A model generated the notes under the pieces. That model did no database searches and was not told the origin of the DNA. It saw nothing but the letters and a program-made list of their open reading frames with translations. Below are positions 1 to 5,520 of a stretch of 7,674 bases of DNA, in pieces. Position 1 is the stretch's first letter. Every line of letters starts with the position of its first letter. This stretch comes from Oscillospiraceae bacterium. Its GTDB lineage: Bacteria; Bacillota_A; Clostridia; Oscillospirales; Ruminococcaceae. The stretch is from positions 1 to 7,674 of the forward strand of contig JAGDDO010000354.1 in assembly GCA_017848205.1 (NCBI GenBank), written 5' to 3'. A program made the position numbers and the translations under genes.

Positions 1-57
1 GACCGTGTGTCAAAACAGTTTGCAGCGCTTGTTACAAAAGTGATACTCAATATATAA
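1..57 (+). CDS. Possible C-terminal tail of a gene entering from the left edge
   Basis: Frame 1 is open from the first base to a TAA at 55-57 and reads DRVSKQFAALVTKVILNI. Its composition (Ala, Leu, Val, Lys with GCA/GCG/CTT/GTT codons) is richer in GC than the strongly AT-rich DNA that follows, as expected if coding sequence stops here. Only 18 residues are visible and no family can be recognised. Frame 3 is also open, as far as a TGA near 110, but it reads into AT-rich DNA and looks less like protein. No clear terminator hairpin follows, only a T-run at 64-70. The call rests on composition and frame alone. Confidence 0.3.
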   Translation, partial: DRVSKQFAALVTKVILNI

Positions 58-97
58 AATCAATTTTTTTGAATAGTTACAAATTAAGAAAATATTA

Positions 98-126
98 TTG
101 ATTAAATACCTGTATTGTAGTATAAT
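98..126 (+). promoter_or_regulatory. Sigma-A type promoter of the lipoprotein gene
   Basis: A -35 box TTGATT (98-103, four of six consensus bases) is separated by exactly 17 bp from a perfect TATAAT -10 box (121-126). The predicted transcript would start near 132-134, giving a leader of about 60 nt before the ATG at 194. Upstream DNA (58-97) is very AT-rich, like an UP element, and carries no other feature I can see. Confidence 0.7.
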
Positions 127-182
127 AATTATAGTTTAACAAATGCAGACTATCGGATAAACTTTTTTACACTGTGATAAAC

Positions 183-190
183 GGGGGGAG
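183..190 (+). promoter_or_regulatory. Ribosome binding site of the lipoprotein gene
   Basis: The G-rich run GGGGGGAG ends 3 nt before the ATG at 194. The run of six Gs allows pairing of a GGGGG core a few bases further away, so effective spacing is 5-8 nt. It supports the ATG at 194 as the start, which also places a clean lipoprotein signal peptide at the N-terminus. Confidence 0.65.
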
Positions 191-193
191 ACC

Positions 194-1621
194 ATGAAAT
201 ACCGCAGTATGATCATCATGTTACTGTTAACTGGGATACTTGCAGGCTGTGCTGAAAAAACACCTTCTGAAAACTCTGAACCGCCGGTGACCGCTGCACC
301 GCATTCAGAGACAACCACTGCACGGACTACTGCAAGGACTACAACAACGATCACCACAACCGAAGCAGTAACTACTACTATTGCTCCTGATATGAAAATA
401 CCTGAGAGCAGTGATCAGTATACATATACTATACAGCATAATGGTCTGGATGAAGATGATGTTCTCATTATATTTGACAAGTCAGGCAATCAGGTCGGAA
501 AACTGTTATATGAATACTGGATCGATGACAGAGAGGTAAATTTCGGCGATTACAACTTTGACGGCTATGATGACCTGTTTTTCGGAAGTTACAGAGGCGA
601 ATTCTGGGAATTTGACCCTGAGAAGAATTCCCTTGTCAGATCAGATGATCTTCAGCATTATGATTTCAATTATACTAATTTCAGTAATAAATCACACTAT
701 GAAATAGACTATGAAAAATCCCTGAGAATGTATGTATCGGATAAAGAAGAAAAAATCTGCGTACACGATAATAGTAATTTAGGACACCTTGAACTTGAAG
801 AAAAGCTTGTGTTGACATACCCTTTTTATTACGAGAAAGTAAAGTGGCAGGGGGACTGCTGGCAGACACTGAAAAGGAACGAGACTGAGATAAAAAAAGA
901 CGGAACTATATATCTCAAAAGCTATGAAGCGGATGAAAATGGTGATCTGATACTGACAAAGCGCTATTATTTTGATACTGAAACACAGCGTTTTGTTGAG
1001 ACTGATACTGATATAGAGTATGTATATCTGACCGAAGATTCCTTCATGTATATGAAAGGCAATAATATCATTCAGAGAGTAGAATTCGGAACAGAACTCG
1101 AAGCTGTAAAGAACGGAACAAGAAGCATAGAGTTCAATGATTATAATTTTGACGGTTATGATGATATAATGTGCAGATATTCCGCAGCAAGGGATGATCA
1201 GGGAAATTATACATTACGAAACAAGATCTATTACCTTTTTGATCCTGAAAAGAATGAGTATGTCATGAGTGATCAGCTGAACGGACTTGTAAGCGATCCG
1301 CTGATACCTGTTCATATATTTAATGATGAACTATACTTTACAGAGGAAAAGGATGATGTTAAGAACACATATTTTTATCGCTGGGAAAATGATATTCTGA
1401 AGATTTCCGGAAGAGAGGAGTCAATGGAGGATGGCACTGTTCAATGCTACGGCTATGACGAAGACGGAAATGAATATATAACAGAAAAAAGGCAGATGCC
1501 GGTGGCTGAAACGCCTACAGCTGTCAGTCAGGCACCTCTCGGAACGCAGCTTATCCAATATGTATATGATGAGGACGGTAATCTTGTTTATGAAGGTCAG
1601 AAATCGCTTTATGGTGATTGA
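194..1621 (+). CDS. Threonine-rich surface lipoprotein with two DYNFDGYDD (FG-GAP/calcium-loop-like) repeats
   Basis: This 475-residue protein starts with a lipoprotein signal peptide: basic MKYR, a hydrophobic stretch, then lipobox L16-A-G-C19, predicting lipidation at Cys19 and anchoring to the outer face of the membrane. Residues 38-63 are a Thr-rich linker (TTARTTARTTTT and more), a typical flexible cell-wall spacer and possible glycosylation site. The rest is acidic and aromatic with beta-strand character. Residues 117-127 and 314-324 carry the near-identical motifs FGDYNFDGYDD and FNDYNFDGYDD, each followed by a WEFDPEKN or YLFDPEKN segment, so the ectodomain is an internal duplication spaced about 197 residues apart. 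The Asp/Asn pattern resembles DxNxDGxDD calcium loops of FG-GAP, dockerin and XAC2610-like proteins. Further DEDGN loops lie near 422-426 and 459-463. Substrate or partner is unknown. The gene is monocistronic, has its own promoter and ends in TGA facing a convergent gene. Confidence 0.85.
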   Translation: MKYRSMIIMLLLTGILAGCAEKTPSENSEPPVTAAPHSETTTARTTARTTTTITTTEAVTTTIAPDMKIPESSDQYTYTIQHNGLDEDDVLIIFDKSGNQVGKLLYEYWIDDREVNFGDYNFDGYDDLFFGSYRGEFWEFDPEKNSLVRSDDLQHYDFNYTNFSNKSHYEIDYEKSLRMYVSDKEEKICVHDNSNLGHLELEEKLVLTYPFYYEKVKWQGDCWQTLKRNETEIKKDGTIYLKSYEADENGDLILTKRYYFDTETQRFVETDTDIEYVYLTEDSFMYMKGNNIIQRVEFGTELEAVKNGTRSIEFNDYNFDGYDDIMCRYSAARDDQGNYTLRNKIYYLFDPEKNEYVMSDQLNGLVSDPLIPVHIFNDELYFTEEKDDVKNTYFYRWENDILKISGREESMEDGTVQCYGYDEDGNEYITEKRQMPVAETPTAVSQAPLGTQLIQYVYDEDGNLVYEGQKSLYGD

Positions 1622-1796
1622 ATATTGCTCCACCAATTAACTCTTGAAGAATTATTGCGAAGGACTGGCAGTGAAAGACAAGGAAGAAAGTTGAAGGAAT
1701 GCTGACGCATTGCAAGACTTTCTGATTTATGTTCTCAGTATATCTTAAAATTTCCTAATGTGTAACTGAAGAAGATATTTTATGATAAGAATAAAG
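1622..1796. other. Convergent intergenic stretch, no supported gene
   Basis: This lies between the stop of the lipoprotein gene and the hairpin at 1797. One short plus-strand frame, TTG at 1625 to TGA at 1705 (26 codons, LTLEELLRRTGSE-like, charged and helical), has protein-like composition, but it lacks a ribosome site and a recognisable family. The adjacent frames are broken by stops. It could be a scrap of a decayed gene or chance. Confidence 0.35.
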
Positions 1797-1829
1797 AAGC
1801 CACACCCGATATTGCACTGGGTGTGGCTT
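1785..1829 (-). terminator. Hairpin terminator between convergent genes, best fit for the minus strand
   Basis: Perfect 11-bp arms AAGCCACACCC (1797-1807) and GGGTGTGGCTT (1819-1829) enclose an 11-nt loop. Read on the minus strand the stem is followed by a T-rich tract (CTTTATTCTT), consistent with intrinsic termination of the 720-residue gene that ends 70 nt upstream. On the plus strand there is no T-tract after the stem, so stopping of lipoprotein transcripts there would be weaker, although a hairpin may still define both 3' ends. Confidence 0.65.
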
Positions 1830-1899
1830 ATGAAATCCACTGTAGTTCATTTTTGTAATACTTTTGTGGCTCGCTTACCCTTGCGAGAGTGGAGTTTTA

Positions 1900-4062
1900 T
1901 TAATTATTCGGAATCTTGCGTCTTGATCTTGTGAGTGTTCTGCTTTCAACTTCGCAGTCCTCAGATCCGGTGAGAGGAGTTTCTGACCATTCTGACCATT
2001 CACCCCAGTCTGAAACGATCTCCTTCTCAAAGTGGTAGATAGTTTCGAGAAGATTTCGTCTCTTGTAAACATACCATTCTGTCTCGGCTGAGCCGAACTT
2101 CATTGCGTATGACTTGCCGTCAAGTACATGTGCGCTGAAGAAGATGTTGCTTATCATCGGATCACCGGCAGGAGTGGTGTTCATGTTGTCAGTAATGAGC
2201 TTCCAGTTCTTAACGTCCGGTTTGATATTCTGCTCTGAGATGATCTCTTCATACATCCACTTTACTCCTGAAAGATTTGTGTTGAAGAAGTTGGCCACGT
2301 CAGGGCTTGAGAATGACATTCCGTTCATGTTTGCCGGATTGAACCATCCTGCATACTTGAAACCGCTGGCTACACGTACTATTTCACATGTAGGTCCCGG
2401 AGGGATAGCTTCAGCTGTGTAGTACTGATCAATCTCCCATTCCGAGAATTTCTGGTCAGTGCCTGTAAGTGTGTATCCTTCGTATTCGCTGGAATCAGTT
2501 GTATCACGCTTGTCAGTTGTGCGTGTTCTGTTTCTTTTTCTGTATTCTGTCTTTGTTTCAATAATGAAATTGTTAGGCGATACAGGCATCGGGTTTTCTT
2601 CCCATTCAGACCATGTACCTGCACTTACTGAAAGCTTTACTGATGTTCCCGGAAGGACTTCAGTATCAGCCGGGATGCTCTGTGCTATTATAAATCCGAA
2701 ATCCTTGTCGCTGTCCACATATTCGATATCAGGTACAAGACCTTTGAATCTGATCATCTGTTCAGCAGACTTTCTTTCCTGACCAACGTAGTTGATAACT
2801 TTTTCCTTTACCGGTTCCGGTTCAGGCTCCGGTTCAGCAGGTTTTACAGCTTCAGGTTCAGGCTGTTTTACTGCTTCTGCAGCAGGTTCATTCTGTACAG
2901 GCTTTTCAGCTTCGGCTGCCGGCTGTTCAGGTTTATCGGAAACAGGTTTTTTGTGAGCTGTAAAGTCAAGGATAGAATCAACTGATTCATCAATGGCTTT
3001 CCTTGCTTCTTCCTTTCTCTGCTTTTCGCGGAGTTCGTCTTCTGACGGAACGTTTTCTGCAGGAGAAGCCGGTTTTACCTCAGGAACAGTAAAATCGTAT
3101 GCTGAGAATTTGTTTTCGTCATTTTTCCTGTCGGAACTCTTGGTGTATTCCATGTATGTGATCGGATTTGCGTTCGGATCGTCCGATACATTTCTCATGG
3201 TCACGTTGTTTCTTGAAATGTTTATTGTAGGGTCAAGTCCCTTGTTTCTGATTTCATCCGGAGCATCGGAATGAGTATTTTCCGGAGCCTTTGTTTCCTT
3301 TTCAGGTTCAGCACCGAAAGGCTGTGAAGTCTGTTCAATAAGAAGTGAAAGTTTCTCGTTGAAAGATGAAACGGAAACAGGCTTTGCATCAAGCGGATCA
3401 GCTCCGAGCGGTTCATATGCGCCGCCGCCGTTGGTATTTGCTGTGTTGTTCATCTTGTAAGGATCGAACATTGACAGTGATGAAGGATCGAATGATGCGA
3501 TAGGTGATGTGCTCTTCGGAGCCGCAGGCTGCTGTTCTGCTGCCGGCTTTTCAGGTACCGGCGGAACTACAGGCGGTATCGGAGAAGGCGGAACTGAAAA
3601 AGCGGAAGGGTTATCCGGAATGATCGGAGGTTCAACTGTAACGATTTTCTTTTCAGGTCCTTCGCCTGGTTTGCTGAGTGTAAAGTCACTCGGCTGGAAT
3701 GAGTTGAACGGCGGAGGAGCAACAGTGGTCTGGTTACCTGCCGGTACCGGATTTACAGTGTTCTCTTTAGACATCCCGAAAGGAGGAACGTAATCAGGAT
3801 TTGACTGTGCCTGATTCAGAGCATTCTCCTTTACCATTCTTTCAAAAGGTGAGCCGAAATCCAGTGTTTCCGGATGTGCCGGAGCAGGGGGAGTCGGCGT
3901 GAAATCGCTTATTCTTTCCGGGTTAGTGTTTACTGATATATTATCTCTCGGTTCCGGTGATGTGAATGTTTTTTCGCCGGTTTTAAGATTTGCACCACAG
4001 TAACCGCAGAAGTTCATTTTCTTTTTTTCTTTTATAATCTCGCCGCAGTTTGGACATTTCAT
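1900..4062 (-). CDS. Zinc-ribbon, PASTA and WSEW-repeat modular protein
   Basis: This is a 720-residue modular protein. Residues 3-22 form a zinc ribbon (CPNC at 3-6, CGYC at 19-22, followed by GANL). About 390 residues of low-complexity Pro/Ser/Asn/Glu linker follow, including a PEPEAVKPAEPEPEPEP tract at 401-417. Residues about 419-482 match a PASTA domain (NYVGQ..SAEQMIRFKGL...IIAQSIPADTEVLPGTSVKLSVSAG). The C-terminal part has Trp motifs WSEW (484-487), FSEW (539-542) and WGEWSEW (686-692). The first and last are each followed by an Arg/Lys-rich strand (TEYRKRNRTR at 505-514; TLTRSRRK at 709-716), a module seen in clostridial surface proteins. An unassigned domain of about 140 residues lies between. 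PASTA domains usually bind peptidoglycan or muropeptides outside the cell, yet I see no signal peptide or membrane helix, so location is uncertain. The gene has its own promoter and GGAGG site, and ends in tandem TAA TAA. Function is unknown. Confidence 0.85.
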   Translation of the reverse strand: MKCPNCGEIIKEKKKMNFCGYCGANLKTGEKTFTSPEPRDNISVNTNPERISDFTPTPPAPAHPETLDFGSPFERMVKENALNQAQSNPDYVPPFGMSKENTVNPVPAGNQTTVAPPPFNSFQPSDFTLSKPGEGPEKKIVTVEPPIIPDNPSAFSVPPSPIPPVVPPVPEKPAAEQQPAAPKSTSPIASFDPSSLSMFDPYKMNNTANTNGGGAYEPLGADPLDAKPVSVSSFNEKLSLLIEQTSQPFGAEPEKETKAPENTHSDAPDEIRNKGLDPTINISRNNVTMRNVSDDPNANPITYMEYTKSSDRKNDENKFSAYDFTVPEVKPASPAENVPSEDELREKQRKEEARKAIDESVDSILDFTAHKKPVSDKPEQPAAEAEKPVQNEPAAEAVKQPEPEAVKPAEPEPEPEPVKEKVINYVGQERKSAEQMIRFKGLVPDIEYVDSDKDFGFIIAQSIPADTEVLPGTSVKLSVSAGTWSEWEENPMPVSPNNFIIETKTEYRKRNRTRTTDKRDTTDSSEYEGYTLTGTDQKFSEWEIDQYYTAEAIPPGPTCEIVRVASGFKYAGWFNPANMNGMSFSSPDVANFFNTNLSGVKWMYEEIISEQNIKPDVKNWKLITDNMNTTPAGDPMISNIFFSAHVLDGKSYAMKFGSAETEWYVYKRRNLLETIYHFEKEIVSDWGEWSEWSETPLTGSEDCEVESRTLTRSRRKIPNN
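2617..2808 (-). other. PASTA domain coding segment (residues 419-482)
   Basis: The segment encodes the expected PASTA pattern: an opening V-x-x-Y-V-G hydrophobic strand, helix SAEQMIRFKGL, a second strand ending in IIAQSIPADTEVLPGTSV, then KLSVSAG. The AQSIPADTEVLPGT part corresponds to the QsPaaGt.v..Gs signature of the family. A single copy is present, whereas PASTA kinases and penicillin-binding proteins usually carry two or more. Confidence 0.75.
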
Positions 4063-4070
4063 ATAAAACG

Positions 4071-4076
4071 ACCTCC
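4071..4076 (-). promoter_or_regulatory. Ribosome binding site of the zinc-ribbon/PASTA gene
   Basis: The plus strand reads ACCTCC, which is GGAGGT on the coding strand, 8 nt before the ATG at 4062. This is optimal spacing and fixes the start so that the zinc-ribbon cysteines follow immediately. Confidence 0.85.
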
Positions 4077-4100
4077 GTATTGTATATTAATCTATGTATA

Positions 4101-4129
4101 ATTTTATCATATTTTAGTGAGTATTTCAA
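4101..4129 (-). promoter_or_regulatory. Sigma-A type promoter of the zinc-ribbon/PASTA gene
   Basis: On the minus strand a -35 box TTGAAA (4124-4129, five of six consensus) lies exactly 17 bp from a -10 box TAAAAT (4101-4106), which is preceded by a TGA extended -10 element. Transcription would start near 4094, giving a leader of roughly 30 nt. The DNA behind it (4130-4260) is AT-rich and holds no feature I can support. Confidence 0.75.
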
Positions 4130-4260
4130 CCGAATTAATTTGATTGCTGTTTAAAAATTATCTGATATTTTTTGTGCATTACATATAAAATAGTTCAGCT
4201 TTTTTCATTTACAAGTAGCAATTAAATTTAAAAGTATATCATTGTAAGTACTTAAATAAC

Positions 4261-4340
4261 TAAGGAAACACTGATTAAAACGGAAATACGGCTTCGCCCC
4301 GTGCCCCACGCTGATTTATGAATAAATCAGCGTTTCCCTA
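4261..4340. mobile_element. MITE-like palindromic repeat element of 76-80 bp
   Basis: The ends are imperfect terminal inverted repeats: TAAGGAAACACTGATT on the left (4261-4276) pairs with AATCAGCGTTTCCCTA on the right (4325-4340) with two mismatches. Inside the right end is a perfect 12-bp palindrome, ACGCTGATTTAT (4308-4319) against ATAAATCAGCGT (4322-4333). The centre is GC-rich (GGCTTCGCCCCG), unlike the AT-rich flanks. The element is bounded by TA on both sides, as expected of TA-targeting (IS630/Tc1-like) miniature elements. It encodes nothing and lies between two gene ends. Copy number elsewhere is unknown, so mobility is inference. Confidence 0.55.
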
Positions 4341-4377
4341 AAAAAACGGTATTCTCTTTTATGCAGGGAATACCGTT
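4340..4377 (-). terminator. Intrinsic terminator of the DUF445 gene
   Basis: Read on the minus strand, perfect 10-bp arms AACGGTATTC (4368-4377) and GAATACCGTT (4345-4354) enclose a 13-nt loop and are followed by a run of Ts (the As at 4340-4346). It starts about 60 nt after the DUF445 stop codon. This is the textbook layout of a Rho-independent terminator. The T-run touches the edge of the palindromic element at 4261-4340. Confidence 0.85.
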
Positions 4378-4436
4378 ATGTGTTGTATGTATATTTTCAG
4401 TAAACGTGATTACCGTTTCCTTTGTTTACTGCGTTC

Positions 4437-5330
4437 CTATCCGAGAAATCCGTTAAGGAATCCCATCAGGAATCCGAGAAGACCGCCCAGTGCAACAAGT
4501 GCGTTGAGTTCCTTGCGGGCGATGTCCATAATGAGCTTTTCGAGTTCAGGAAGTTCGAACTCATTGATCTTCTGTTCAACTATACCGCTTATGTTGAATC
4601 CCTTAAGAAGAGTAGTGAGATACTTTCCAATGAATCCGGAGTAGATGGTCCAGAGCTTTTCCTCGTAGTCAGGGAATTTTTCCTTAAGATAATTTACTGA
4701 TTCGCCCACCGGCTTGTCCTTAAGTTTTTCGTACTCTTTGTCAATGAGACCGGAGATAAGGGAAGGAGCTTTTTCAGTGATAAGATCATTTATTTTTTTA
4801 ATAAGTGATTCACGGGCAGAACTGATCGCCTTCGGAGCAAAACCGGAGATAAGAGGGTTTGAGTTGTTTGCAAGTTCTTCCTCGGCAAAGTCGAGAAGTG
4901 ATGAAGCAACATTCATGTCGATCATTTTCTTTGCAATGCTGGTACCTGCTGTGTCCTTCAGAGCTTTTTCCTTGTCATCGACCACTGCCATAAATCCTTT
5001 TGTGTCAAGAAGTTCCGAGAGTGTTTCCGAGCTCTCTGACAGTGAATCAATCTTCTGGTTTAATGCTGTTGTTATTTTCGTTTTTATATCATCTGAAAGC
5101 AGCGTTTTTCTGATAGTCGCGTCGTCGAGGAGGTTGTTTCCGATAACTTCGGCGATTGATCTTGCTATTCTCGGCTTTTCCTTAGGTATAAGACCAGGTG
5201 TGAACGGCAGTTTAAGTTTGCCTATGTATACCGGCTTCCATGGCCTGAAAAGCATTCTTATCGCAATGCCGTTGGTTATTGTTCCTATTGCAGCACCGAT
5301 CAGCGGTGCAGTTATCAGTTCGTAGTTCAT
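4437..5330 (-). CDS. DUF445 family membrane protein (YheB-like, short clostridial form)
   Basis: This 297-residue protein has the hallmarks of the DUF445 family. An N-terminal membrane helix with small residues (about 5-27, LIGAAIGTITNGIAIRMLF) is followed by RPWKPVYIGKLKLPFTPGLIPKEK-type sequence; the conserved LPFTPGLIPKEK is at 41-52. A long, mostly helical central region with charged heptads (about 55-265) leads to the conserved ELPELEKLIMDIARKEL segment (259-275) and a C-terminal membrane helix rich in Gly, Leu and Phe (276-297). Helices at both ends predict a hairpin-like protein anchored to the membrane. B. subtilis YheB is longer (from memory roughly 380 residues); forms of about 300 are usual in clostridia. 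Its biochemical role is unknown. The ribosome site is weak (GATGG, 7 nt before ATG), and a terminator sits just upstream, so expression may be low or dependent on read-through. Confidence 0.85.
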   Translation of the reverse strand: MNYELITAPLIGAAIGTITNGIAIRMLFRPWKPVYIGKLKLPFTPGLIPKEKPRIARSIAEVIGNNLLDDATIRKTLLSDDIKTKITTALNQKIDSLSESSETLSELLDTKGFMAVVDDKEKALKDTAGTSIAKKMIDMNVASSLLDFAEEELANNSNPLISGFAPKAISSARESLIKKINDLITEKAPSLISGLIDKEYEKLKDKPVGESVNYLKEKFPDYEEKLWTIYSGFIGKYLTTLLKGFNISGIVEQKINEFELPELEKLIMDIARKELNALVALGGLLGFLMGFLNGFLG

Positions 5331-5350
5331 TCTGTATCCATCTTTCTTTC

Positions 5351-5396
5351 AAAAAAATACTATTACTCCGTCAGGAAAAAAGTGGCGGAGTAATAG
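5351..5396 (-). terminator. Intrinsic terminator after the hydrogenase-like gene
   Basis: On the minus strand, perfect 11-bp arms CTATTACTCCG (5386-5396) and CGGAGTAATAG (5360-5370) enclose a 15-nt loop, followed by TATTTTTTT (5351-5359). It lies 14 nt after the TAA at 5410-5412, the apparent ancestral stop of the hydrogenase-like gene, rather than after the present stop at 5521. Its end is only about 20 nt upstream of the DUF445 ATG at 5330, so it should insulate or attenuate DUF445 expression. Confidence 0.85.
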
Positions 5397-5409
5397 GGTG
5401 AATATTTAT

Positions 5410-5520
5410 TTATCTGTGTGTTATGTTGTTTACAGTGCTCTGGATCGTATTCGAGATGTCATCAATGGAAGATACACACTTGTCGATGGTTTAGACGGAC
5501 ACGGATTTCTTTGTAACGAA
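5410..5520 (-). pseudogene. Orphaned in-frame C-terminal extension of the hydrogenase-like protein
   Basis: Directly after the TAG stop (5521-5523) the same frame continues for 36 codons to TAA at 5410-5412, broken by one more stop, TAA at 5491-5493. The sense parts read FVTKKSVSV and TIDKCVSSIDDISNTIQSTV, then NNITHR. They continue the coiled-coil heptad pattern of the annotated C-terminus without a phase change. Both stops are one C-to-T change from Gln codons (CAG, CAA). This looks like former coding sequence cut off by nonsense mutations. A sequencing error at two sites is a less likely alternative. Confidence 0.6.

Noticed and set aside
1625..1705. Small gene LTLEELLRRTGSE-like after the lipoprotein
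   Set aside because: It has a TTG start, no ribosome site, only 26 codons and no family; kept only as a note in the intergenic entry.
1870..1887. Small hairpin CTCGC/GCGAG just after the 720-residue gene stop
   Set aside because: It has only five base pairs and no T-tract after it; the 11-bp hairpin at 1797-1829 is the better terminator.
2803..2949. Repeat array in DNA from the Pro/Glu/Ala codons of the linker
   Set aside because: It is coding low complexity without regular units or spacers, so it is not a CRISPR or a DNA repeat of its own.
4410..4439. Read-through of the DUF445 TAG into a basic tail (ERSKQRKR, then TAA)
   Set aside because: The eight codons are short, there is no stimulatory signal, and the membrane helix already ends in the usual family fashion. 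A basic tail in AG-rich DNA is easily chance.
4714..5325. A 203-codon open frame on the plus strand opposite the DUF445 gene
   Set aside because: It is Ser/Ile/Phe-rich, lacks a ribosome site and family signature, and mirrors codon usage of the convincing DUF445 gene on the other strand.
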